This document shows, piece after piece, positions 34,290-41,691 of a DNA stretch of 64,000 bases. How positions within the stretch are numbered: the stretch's first letter is position 1; the number at the start of each line of letters is the position of its first letter. Made by a program: the position numbers and the translations under genes. This DNA comes from Lachnospiraceae bacterium UBA7143 (lineage in GTDB: Bacteria; Bacillota; Clostridia; Lachnospirales; Lachnospiraceae), in contig DKWV01000048.1 in assembly GCA_002491905.1 (NCBI GenBank), positions 1 through 64,000 of the forward strand, in the 5' to 3' direction. Under the pieces are notes generated by a model that was not told the origin of the DNA, did not search any database, and worked only from the letters and a program-made list of their open reading frames with translations.

Positions 34290-36044
34290 CTATCTTTCGC
34301 GGGAAATGGTGCCGTCCGCTACCCGGTACACCATATCGCACTTCTCAATCGTCTGCAGTCTGTGCGCTATAATAACAAGCGTCTTCCTACCGTGGAGCCT
34401 GTTGATGGAATCCATGATAGCCGCCTCCGTCTCATTGTCGAGGGCGGAAGTTGCCTCATCCAGCACAAGCACCTCCGGGTCTTCATAGAGCGCCCGGGCA
34501 ATGCTGATTCTCTGCCTCTGCCCGCCGGAAATACGGATGCCACGCTCGCCGATTCCGGTCTCCACCCCATCCGGCAGACTTTTTACAAACTCATCCAAAG
34601 CCGCCTCTTTCAAAGCGCGCCAAACCTTTTCGTCGTCAATCTCCTCCTCCGGCACACCGAAGGCAACGTTCTTTCGGATGGAATCGTCTATCATAAAAAT
34701 AGTCTGCGGGATATAACCGATATTCTTAAGCCATGCGGCATAGTGGCCGTTTACGTCCGTGCCGTCCGCCAGAATCCGCCCGCTCTCCATCTGCAAAAGC
34801 CCCAGCAGTATATCCACAATCGTCGTTTTTCCCGCACCTGTAACGCCCACGATACCCACGGAAGATCCAATCGGAATCTCCATATCCGCATGATTGAAGA
34901 TCAGCGTCTCCGTGTTCGGATATTTATAAGTGATATCCTCCAGCCGGATCAGTTTCTCCAGCGGGAGTTTTTCCACGCTCTGTCTCTGTTTATATGCTTC
35001 CGCATCGTAGGTCACGCTGCCGTCATGGATCTCCTCCTGCAGATTATCGCTGACTCCCATAAAGAAAGGCTCGAAATAGGAGATCGAGGTCTGATAATTA
35101 TTGATCCTGTTCACACAGGGAAGCAGACGCATGGCCGCCGCCGCGAGAGCCGAGAGCTGCGGCAGAAGATCCTTCAACTGTGTCCCCTGCCCGATTGACA
35201 GGACAAAATAGCCCACCATACCCGCGATGCATACCGTCTCAATCAAAAGTCTCGGGGTCGCGTTAAAGAGATTATATTTCTGCACAGAGTTGACATAGCC
35301 CGCCCCGCACTTGGCATATTCATTGATAAAATAGTTTTCTTTACAGGCGATCTTGATCTCCTTAATTCCCATCACCGACTGTTCGATCCATTTATACAGC
35401 CCACTGTAATAATCCTGATTTTCCTGCCCAGCCTTAATCATAATGGGCTTAAGCACCTTTTTAATCACCAGAAGAAGTGCCACCATAAGCGCCGCCACCG
35501 TCACGATCATCATCGCGTCAGAATAGAGAAAAAGCGCCACCACCAGACAGACAAAAACAATGCACTCGCTGAAAAGCTGCAGACAGCTTAAAATCAGACC
35601 ATACATATTGTTGACGTCAGACGTGATATTCCGCTGAATGACTGACGTATCGGCGTTCAGATAATACTCGTAAGGGCGCTGCATAAAATTGATCATCATG
35701 CGTCTGGAAGTGGCAAACTGGTTCGTATATACAAACTTAAGCTGTGCCTTCTGCTGAAAGAAAAGGTACACATTTTTTATTATCGTCATTCCCACAAAGG
35801 AAAGCAGCAGAAACATGGCAAACTGCGCGTTGTTCTCCATCCCCAACGTCTCATAAACGGAAAAGAGAATCCTGCTTTCCGCAACCGCCTCCGGGTCCAT
35901 CACCACAGTCACAATGGGCACCAGCATGGAAACACCCAGACTTTCCAGCACGCCGCCGATCAGCATCATAATAATAAGCGCAACCATAGCACGCTTCTGC
36001 CTGCCATCCAGCAGAACATTCATTTTCTTCAAGATTTTCAGCAT
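34290..36044 (-). CDS. ABC exporter with fused membrane and ATPase domains, PglK-like flippase
   Basis: 584 residues: six membrane helices (to about 320) then an ATPase domain with Walker A GVTGAGKTT, signature ISGGQRQR and Walker B VLVLDEATSALD. The N-terminal stretch (ALIIMMLIGGVLESLGVSMLVPIV) and the region NITSDVNNMYGLILS match PglK, which flips undecaprenyl-diphosphate oligosaccharides. Taken with PglF, PglE, PglC and PglA-like genes it is the likely translocator of one of the lipid-linked glycans, instead of a Wzx; no Wzx is seen in the window. Weak promoter candidate upstream at 36134-36162. Confidence 0.88.
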   Translation of the reverse strand: MLKILKKMNVLLDGRQKRAMVALIIMMLIGGVLESLGVSMLVPIVTVVMDPEAVAESRILFSVYETLGMENNAQFAMFLLLSFVGMTIIKNVYLFFQQKAQLKFVYTNQFATSRRMMINFMQRPYEYYLNADTSVIQRNITSDVNNMYGLILSCLQLFSECIVFVCLVVALFLYSDAMMIVTVAALMVALLLVIKKVLKPIMIKAGQENQDYYSGLYKWIEQSVMGIKEIKIACKENYFINEYAKCGAGYVNSVQKYNLFNATPRLLIETVCIAGMVGYFVLSIGQGTQLKDLLPQLSALAAAAMRLLPCVNRINNYQTSISYFEPFFMGVSDNLQEEIHDGSVTYDAEAYKQRQSVEKLPLEKLIRLEDITYKYPNTETLIFNHADMEIPIGSSVGIVGVTGAGKTTIVDILLGLLQMESGRILADGTDVNGHYAAWLKNIGYIPQTIFMIDDSIRKNVAFGVPEEEIDDEKVWRALKEAALDEFVKSLPDGVETGIGERGIRISGGQRQRISIARALYEDPEVLVLDEATSALDNETEAAIMDSINRLHGRKTLVIIAHRLQTIEKCDMVYRVADGTISRER

Positions 36045-36133
36045 ATTGTGTTTCCTTTTCTTCGCACAAAAGCGTACGGTTCACGCCCATTCCAGAAACG
36101 CGCACGGCGGTCCCCGTCACTGCACTGTCTACC

Positions 36134-36162
36134 ATCTTACCACAAGAGCACCTTTCGCGCAA
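36134..36162 (-). promoter_or_regulatory. Possible promoter before the PglK-like gene
   Basis: Minus strand: TTGCGC at 36157-36162, 17-bp spacer ending TGG, then TAAGAT at 36134-36139 (extended -10, 4 of 6 matches). About 90 bp before the ATG at 36044 in a 137-bp gap. Confidence 0.35.
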
Positions 36163-36181
36163 ATCTGCCAAAGCCGCACAT

Positions 36182-37252
36182 TCAGATCTCCTCATTCTGC
36201 CTATGCAGCTTCGGATCCTCGTACTTGTCCATAAAATCCTCTCCCAGATAGACGATCTCCTCCGCGAAGCGGATATTTCTAACCACCGTAAAGACAGAAA
36301 TTACACGTCGAAAAGTCAATCCCTCGATATAATTTAACACTTCCATCGGAAATTTCCGGTCGAGCACGATATGCTCCGAAAATTTTGCTTCATAATCCAA
36401 CAGATCCCTCGGATGGGGCTTAATCAAAATCACGGACTCCGCCCCTTCTATTTGACCATATAAGTCAATGCAATCCCTGAAAATCCGCTCACGCACCGAA
36501 AGCTCGCACAGCGGTTCCGTCAAAAGAAGAACATTATTCTTTCCCGTGGCAAGCTTTTCCTGTATCTCCTCTATATTGGCAATGAACAGCCGCACCAGAA
36601 GCGCCTTATCCTCCTTAGAAAGCGCATCCGCCAGCTCCTGTCTGGACTTTTCGATATATTTGGGACAGGGATAAGGCAGGACGGAGATATCGTTGACCTC
36701 CATATCCAGACAATATTTTCCCCACCCGTTCTGAATGAATATGAGATTCAGAGAAGCCAGAAACGCTTTCAGCTTAAAATGTCCCCTGTTATCATAACGC
36801 GCGGTATCATATGTGCTGATGCAGTCCAGACCGTCCTCCAGCGCATGATAATGTATTTTTTTATAGCTCAGGTAATAGCCGATCGGATCAGAATCGCAGA
36901 ACACGTAAATATCTTTATATTCCTTAAAGTCCACCGGCACATAAGGCTCCTGCGCCTTTCCCAGAAGCTTCGTGTAACGGATGCGGGTCAGCAGATTTAA
37001 GAAAAGATTTCCCCGGTCCACATGATATTTCATAATCTCCGGGAAATTGACATCCTCTTTCTCATCGAACATATACACCGCCTCGAAGAGCCCGCAGACA
37101 TCCGCCCGCTCCTGCAAATCCCCGAAATCGTTGGACATGGTGCTCATGACAAGAGTGGCATTTCCACGTTTTCCCCGTTCCAGATTCAGTTCTTTCAGAC
37201 AAGCCACATACACGTGGTAATATGTGTGGCAGACGTAAATTCTATCTTTCAT
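36182..37252 (-). CDS. GT52-like glycosyltransferase, candidate pseudaminyltransferase
   Basis: 356 residues, no membrane helix. IYVCHTYYHVYVACLKEL at the start, YVFCDSDPIGYYL, HALEDGLDC, LLLTEPLCE and ILIKPHPRD follow the pattern of GT52 and polysialyltransferase-like enzymes, which use CMP-linked nonulosonic acids. It follows pseF, pseI and an ATP-grasp gene in the same direction, so CMP-pseudaminic acid is its likely donor (inference). ATG at 37252 is chosen with AGGAAAG upstream; an in-frame start at 37324 would overlap the ATP-grasp gene. Confidence 0.75.
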   Translation of the reverse strand: MKDRIYVCHTYYHVYVACLKELNLERGKRGNATLVMSTMSNDFGDLQERADVCGLFEAVYMFDEKEDVNFPEIMKYHVDRGNLFLNLLTRIRYTKLLGKAQEPYVPVDFKEYKDIYVFCDSDPIGYYLSYKKIHYHALEDGLDCISTYDTARYDNRGHFKLKAFLASLNLIFIQNGWGKYCLDMEVNDISVLPYPCPKYIEKSRQELADALSKEDKALLVRLFIANIEEIQEKLATGKNNVLLLTEPLCELSVRERIFRDCIDLYGQIEGAESVILIKPHPRDLLDYEAKFSEHIVLDRKFPMEVLNYIEGLTFRRVISVFTVVRNIRFAEEIVYLGEDFMDKYEDPKLHRQNEEI

Positions 37253-37298
37253 AATCCGTATTTCTTTCCTCATGGACAGCCACATACAAGAGAACTGC

Positions 37299-38639
37299 CT
37301 ATTTCCCCGGCTCAACTTCCACACTGATCTGTGCTAATATCTGCCTCCCTAGTTCCATAGCCTGTTCCTGCGTCTCTCCCGTCGTGATCACATGTCCCAG
37401 CCTGTCATTGCTCGAACGCGTCCCCTGCACACGGTCTCCGGGCTTTTTATAGAGGCTGATTTCCTCCATGCCCGCCTGCCCATAAAGAGCATCCGGCACG
37501 GTTATCCGGGTAAGCACGCCCTCCTGCTCCTGTCCGGCGTGAATAAAGTGAATCGCCGCGCCCCGGTTCCACTTCGGAGCCAAATCAGGTGCTTCTCCCG
37601 TCGCCAGAAGCACCGAGGCCCCCACCATATCAATACCTGTCGAAAGCGGCACCAGTTTTGACGTAATAAAATCACCGCCAAGCCTTGCCGCCAGTTCCAC
37701 GATCTTCGGCCCTTCCTCCGTCACCTTAATCTCCACATGGGCAGGTGCATTTTCTATACCAATAGCTCTGACCGCCTGCGCTGCCACCTTCCGTATCTGC
37801 TCCTGTGTCCCCGCGTCAAGGCTGCTCGGCTCGCAGTGAGCCAGTTCCACAAAATAGGGAGGCGGTGTGATATACTTGTCCGTAATCGCAAGGATATGCG
37901 GTTCGCTGTCTATCACCATGATCTCCACGCTGACCTCCGCACCGTGCATGTACTCCTCCACCATCACCGTGCCGCCTCTGGCATTGCCAAGGCTGTAACG
38001 GTAGACCTGTTCCTTTATCTCATCGTCAGAATCGTGGCCTGTCCGCATCGGATTCGCATGTCCTGCAGGCGCCTCGATCCCAATCGGCCGCTCTGCCCCA
38101 TGCCCTGCCAAATCCAGAAGCACCACGCCCCGGCTCCCCGCATTATCCGCAGGCTTTACAATACAGTTCCCGCCCAGCTTATCCACCGCCTCCGAAAAGG
38201 CTGCATAGTCCGCGGCCGCATAGTATTCTGGTATCGGCACGCCGTACTTATTTAAACGATCTCTCATTTTACTTTTTATGGTGGCGCAGAGCGCGTTCTC
38301 ATAAGACAGATCCGGCCGCTTCCCCAGCTTTTCATTGACATAAGCCGCCGTCCGCACAGGACCGTCGCTGGTGGACGTAATCACCACGTCAGGCTGATAA
38401 ATAAGTGCCTGTCGGTAAACTTCCTCCTGATCCAGAGTACTCACCACAAGCTTTATATCTGCCAATTCAAATCCCACCGCATACTCATTATAGTCCACGC
38501 AAATGACCTGATAGCCTAATTCCTTTGCTTTTCTGATCGCCGGAACCTGCAGTTCACTTGCGCCCAGAATCATCATTTTTTTCTGCTTTTCTACCACTTC
38601 GCTTTTCTCCATCAAAATACTTTTCACACTAACCGCCAT
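37299..38639 (-). CDS. ATP-grasp ligase
   Basis: 446 residues. PreATP-grasp domain MMILGASELQVPAIRKAKELG at about 22-42, ATP-grasp core with GNCIVKPADNAGSRGVVL, TVMVEEYMHGAEVSVE and metal-site ELAARLGGDFITSKL, then a C-terminal lid-like domain. It joins a carboxylate to an amine or similar. Starts at 38639, 38612 and 38576 are all possible; none has a strong ribosome site. The gene lies between pseI and the GT52-like gene, suggesting it changes pseudaminic acid or its CMP form, for example by an amide on the carboxylate or an amino acid on an amine (inference). Confidence 0.8.
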   Translation of the reverse strand: MAVSVKSILMEKSEVVEKQKKMMILGASELQVPAIRKAKELGYQVICVDYNEYAVGFELADIKLVVSTLDQEEVYRQALIYQPDVVITSTSDGPVRTAAYVNEKLGKRPDLSYENALCATIKSKMRDRLNKYGVPIPEYYAAADYAAFSEAVDKLGGNCIVKPADNAGSRGVVLLDLAGHGAERPIGIEAPAGHANPMRTGHDSDDEIKEQVYRYSLGNARGGTVMVEEYMHGAEVSVEIMVIDSEPHILAITDKYITPPPYFVELAHCEPSSLDAGTQEQIRKVAAQAVRAIGIENAPAHVEIKVTEEGPKIVELAARLGGDFITSKLVPLSTGIDMVGASVLLATGEAPDLAPKWNRGAAIHFIHAGQEQEGVLTRITVPDALYGQAGMEEISLYKKPGDRVQGTRSSNDRLGHVITTGETQEQAMELGRQILAQISVEVEPGK

Positions 38640-38641
38640 GT

Positions 38642-38766
38642 CGCAGCATAGCTGCGCCCCAAATCAATGCGGAGAATGCCCGTTCTTTGGGCATTCTCCT
38701 GTGTGAGACTTAGTACTTCTCCACGAAACAGCCTCTGCTGTGAGTGGCTAGAAGTACTTCTCACAC
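38642..38766 (-). repeat. Three consecutive hairpins between pseI and the ATP-grasp gene
   Basis: In 125 bp: CGCAGC/GCTGCG (38642-38656, loop 3); an 11-bp perfect stem GGAGAATGCCC/GGGCATTCTCC (38671-38699, loop 7); and a long stem with arms at 38701-38720 and 38750-38766 (17 pairs, one 3-nt bulge) that encloses CCAC/GTGG and ACAGC/GCTGT. None is followed by a T-run in the minus direction, so these are not ordinary terminators. The middle hairpin has a near copy at 48408-48432. Confidence 0.75.
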
Positions 38767-39821
38767 TACTCTACATACTTCCAGTCCATCGGCGTCCCAC
38801 GGGAAATATCGCATCGCGCCCGTTTTCCCAGCACCTCCTCATAGTACATAGGAGCCATACCGAATGCCGGCCGTATAGAACGCATATTTTTCTCTGTGAA
38901 AATATCTCCCTTTTTCATATCTTCCGTCACAAACAGGGAACGCCCCTCCTCCCGGCTTTTCTCCTGCTTCTCCGTCAGGCAGTAGGTCACCTTGCCGAGC
39001 GCTTTCTCCACAATACGGATCTCGTCCACCATCTTTTTAAACTCTGCCGGCTCCATGGAAAAGGCTCCATCCGGCCCGCCGTCCGCCCTTGAAAGCGTGA
39101 AATGTTTTTCCACCATTCTCGCGCCGAGGGCTACCGATGCCACCGCCACGGCAGAACCCATGCTGTGATCGGAAAGTCCAGTCAGGCAGTCAAAAGTCTC
39201 AGCCATATGGGAAATCACTTTAATATTCATATCCTCATAGGGCGTCGGATAAGTAGAAGTGCATTTCAGAAGAATAATCTGCTCATTTCCCTCCTCTCTG
39301 CACGTCTTCACCGCCCTCTCAATATCCTCCAGATGCGCAAGCCCTGTAGCCATGATCACAGGTTTTCCCCGCCTTGCAATCTTACGGATCAGGGGAATAT
39401 CCCAAATCTCAGGGGAGGCAACCTTATAGGCAGGCATCCCCATCTCTTCCATAAAATCTACCGCAGTAAAATCAAAGGGGGAAGAAAAACAGTCCATTCC
39501 CAGATCGTTTGCCAGCTTCATAAGCTTCGGCTGCCACTCCCAGGGCGTGTATGCCTCCCGAAACAGCTCGTAACATGTCATACCATCCCAGATCGTCCCC
39601 TGTGTAATCTGAAAATATTCGTTATCGCAGTCCATCGTGATGGTGTCAGCCGTGTAGGTCTGGAGCTTTACCGCATCCGCGCCCGCTTCCTTCGCCGCCC
39701 GGATAATCGCCTCGGCCCTGTCATAGTCCTGTAAATGGTTGGCAGACATCTCTGCCACGATATAAGTGGGCTCGCCCTCCCCGACCCATCGATTACCGAT
39801 CTTTATTTTCTGCTGCGCCAT
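38766..39821 (-). CDS. pseI: Pseudaminic acid synthase PseI
   Basis: 351 residues. NeuB-type TIM barrel plus C-terminal SAF/antifreeze-like domain. AEMSANHLQDYDRAEAII, KLQTYTADTITM, CFSSPFDFTAVDF, LKCTSTYPTPYEDMN, GLSDHSMGSAVAVASVALGA and RSIRPAFGMAPMYYEEVLGK follow PseI of Campylobacter more closely than NeuB or LegI. It condenses 2,4-diacetamido-2,4,6-trideoxy-L-altrose with phosphoenolpyruvate. ATG at 39821 (AAGGAAAG upstream) is preferred over an in-frame TTG at 39845. Next to pseF. Its TAG touches the hairpin array at 38642-38766. Confidence 0.93.
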   Translation of the reverse strand: MAQQKIKIGNRWVGEGEPTYIVAEMSANHLQDYDRAEAIIRAAKEAGADAVKLQTYTADTITMDCDNEYFQITQGTIWDGMTCYELFREAYTPWEWQPKLMKLANDLGMDCFSSPFDFTAVDFMEEMGMPAYKVASPEIWDIPLIRKIARRGKPVIMATGLAHLEDIERAVKTCREEGNEQIILLKCTSTYPTPYEDMNIKVISHMAETFDCLTGLSDHSMGSAVAVASVALGARMVEKHFTLSRADGGPDGAFSMEPAEFKKMVDEIRIVEKALGKVTYCLTEKQEKSREEGRSLFVTEDMKKGDIFTEKNMRSIRPAFGMAPMYYEEVLGKRARCDISRGTPMDWKYVE

Positions 39822-39881
39822 AAGTTCTTTCCTTTCCTTTGCCAACTATCCATTTTCTGCTTCACAACGCTGGTATGCATT

Positions 39882-40601
39882 TCATTCATCCGTCTGGGCA
39901 CAGTTTTTCCGCATCAACCGAAATTTCATCTCCGCCAGAGCCAGATCCGACGGATTATCAACATCCTGCACCTCCGTCTCTGGCACGACAATCGGCAGAT
40001 ATCCGTCCGGCAGATCACCTTTACAGGCCAGATACCGCTTCACATGATAGCAGTAAAACTGCCCGCTGTCATGGTACACAGGCTCCAAATCCTGAGAACG
40101 CTTCATAGCGTTTTCTGGATAACAGTACACAAGCTTTCCCTCCCGGATCGCCATGCCCCGCTGCGGCGGAAACGAATAGCGGACCACAGGCATCACCCCG
40201 GAGGCATCCTGCTCCACCAAAAGCTTCATGGCCTCTGTAAGCTTCCCGGCTGTCACAAAGGGCGCCGTCGGATAAATACATGCCATGTAATCAAAAAACT
40301 CGCCCCGCTCCTCAAAGTTACGCAGCACCTCCATGAGCACATCATCCGTGGTGGCGAAATCTCCCGACGTCTCCGCGCTTCTCATAAAGGGGACCGCCGC
40401 ACCCGCATCCCTGGCAATCTGCGCAATTTCCTCATCGTCGGTGGAGACCATGACCTCACGGAAAATCCCGGACTGAAGCGCCGCCTCAATACCGTAGACC
40501 AACATCGGCTTTCCCATAAACTTTTTTGTATTTTTCCCCGGGATCCGCTTGCTGCCGCCCCGGGCGGTGATGATTGCCACCGCATTGAGTTGTGTGTCCA
40601 T
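39882..40601 (-). CDS. pseF: CMP-pseudaminic acid synthetase PseF
   Basis: 239 residues of the CMP-NeuNAc synthetase family. Nucleotide-binding ITARGGSKRIPGKNTKKFMG near the start, MVSTDDEEIAQIA, CIYPTAPFV, and YHDSGQFYCYHV, the last being typical of PseF. It activates pseudaminic acid with CTP to CMP-Pse, the donor for transferases such as the GT52-like protein at 36182-37252. ATG at 40601 has AGGGAAAA before it. 60 bp upstream of pseI, and 18 bp after the Rpn-type gene, so it may be read from the promoter at 41631-41659. Confidence 0.92.
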   Translation of the reverse strand: MDTQLNAVAIITARGGSKRIPGKNTKKFMGKPMLVYGIEAALQSGIFREVMVSTDDEEIAQIARDAGAAVPFMRSAETSGDFATTDDVLMEVLRNFEERGEFFDYMACIYPTAPFVTAGKLTEAMKLLVEQDASGVMPVVRYSFPPQRGMAIREGKLVYCYPENAMKRSQDLEPVYHDSGQFYCYHVKRYLACKGDLPDGYLPIVVPETEVQDVDNPSDLALAEMKFRLMRKNCAQTDE

Positions 40602-40619
40602 TCTCGTTTTCCCTTTCCT

Positions 40620-41468
40620 CTATTTCCAGTACAATAAAAGTTTTTCCTCCGCTTCTTCCTTTGACAAAAAATACTTTTCAACAAGCACATCTGTCACATA
40701 TGCTTTCGCCTGTCCGGCTTCCTGCAAAACTTCTATCATGCAGCGGATTCCTTGTTCTATTCCCTGTTCTATTCCCTGTTCTATTCCCTGTTCTATTCCA
40801 AGTTCCATGCCTTCCTCTAAGCCCTCGCTCCTCAAGGTTCGCTCGTATTTTTTCATGTCAAACTCTTCCAGCAGCATACCCAGCACCTCCGCACGGTTTT
40901 TTCTTAGAAACATTTCAAGAATCCCCTTTTCTATACAATAATCCACTGCTTCCGCCAACGCTGTTTCCACATGCTTCTCTTCAAGCATAAACTTTCTCGT
41001 GATATCCACAAATTGCGCATACTCTTTCAGTACCCTGCATTTCTCCATCAGCAGACGGTTGTGCCCGTGGTTGATGTTAAGCATCCGCACATTCAGCTCC
41101 ACATCCGCCTTAGCTGTCTTATCATCAAAGGCATCCGAAAGCCGCAGTGTCTGCTCCTCCGGCATTTCCTTTGTCCCATTATAGAACACCACACATTTCG
41201 GTGTCGGCAGGGAAATCAGTCCCGCCAGCACAAAGGCCAAGTCGTTTTTCATCACCACATAAACAGCGCTTTCGATTGTCACAATCTCAAGCTGTGAGGC
41301 GTCCCTGTAGTCCGTTCCGTTCAATGCGTTATACAGCTGCAGGAGCGCCTCCCTGTCTTTCTCAAACAGGAAACGAAACAGTCTGTCCTTTACATTCCGC
41401 TGTACCTTTGCCCCGCGCCCAAATCTCCAAATCTTTCGTAACTTCCATGCATGTCCTCTTTGTACCAT
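40620..41468 (-). CDS. Rpn/PD-(D/E)XK transposase-family protein with an internal deletion
   Basis: 282 residues. KDRLFRFLFEKDREALLQLYNALNGTDY, then LAFVLAG, VVFYNGTKEM and LNINHGHN are hallmarks of the Rpn-type recombination-promoting nuclease family common in Lachnospiraceae. Between LAFVLAG and LPTPKCVVFYNG the family normally has some 45 residues including an acidic-x-Q/K-type active-site segment (EHQS...NPNMP); here LISLP joins the two sides directly. The copy is probably inactive. Near the C-terminus are four GIEQ repeats (40753-40800). GGAGGAGG lies just before the ATG. A mobile-type gene inserted between pseG and pseF; it has its own promoter. Confidence 0.8.
   Translation of the reverse strand: MVQRGHAWKLRKIWRFGRGAKVQRNVKDRLFRFLFEKDREALLQLYNALNGTDYRDASQLEIVTIESAVYVVMKNDLAFVLAGLISLPTPKCVVFYNGTKEMPEEQTLRLSDAFDDKTAKADVELNVRMLNINHGHNRLLMEKCRVLKEYAQFVDITRKFMLEEKHVETALAEAVDYCIEKGILEMFLRKNRAEVLGMLLEEFDMKKYERTLRSEGLEEGMELGIEQGIEQGIEQGIEQGIRCMIEVLQEAGQAKAYVTDVLVEKYFLSKEEAEEKLLLYWK
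40753..40800 (-). repeat. 12-bp tandem repeat, four units (GIEQ)
   Basis: Three exact copies of TGTTCTATTCCC (plus strand) and a fourth ending in A, encoding repeated Gly-Ile-Glu-Gln in the Rpn-type protein. In-frame unit length means copy-number change keeps the frame. Confidence 0.95.
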
Positions 41469-41630
41469 GCCTCCTCCTTCCTGTGTTCCGGCAGGAAAGG
41501 AAGCATGCCTCCCACAAATGCATGTTCCAGTTTCTGCCGCATCTTCTGTTGTCTGTGTTTAAGAAAAATCCGACAGAAACTGTCCTGAAAGTGCTGAATG
41601 CACGTCTGTTAGAATTTCCCTGATGGATTT

Positions 41631-41659
41631 ATTGTATAGAATTATATGGTAAATGTCAA
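41631..41659 (-). promoter_or_regulatory. Strong sigma-A promoter before the Rpn-type gene
   Basis: Minus strand: TTGACA (41654-41659), 17-bp spacer, TACAAT (41631-41636). Transcription should start near 41624, giving a leader of about 155 nt before the ATG at 41468; it may also drive pseF and pseI. An 8-bp-arm hairpin (CGGAATAA/TTATTCCG, 41673-41691) lies between the fusion-gene stop and the -35. The rest of 41469-41691 shows no gene. Confidence 0.75.
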
Positions 41660-41691
41660 TGGAACTTATGAGCGGAATAACGTTTATTCCG

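Noticed and set aside
38671..38699. Rho-independent terminator
   Set aside because: The stem is strong, but neither strand has a T-run after it, and genes continue in the same direction.
40753..40800. CRISPR-like array
   Set aside because: Repeats are 12 bp, contiguous and code for GIEQ inside an open gene, with no spacers.
41673..41691. Terminator after the PseG fusion gene
   Set aside because: Only an 8-bp AT-rich stem with a 3-nt loop and no T-run; too weak to call.
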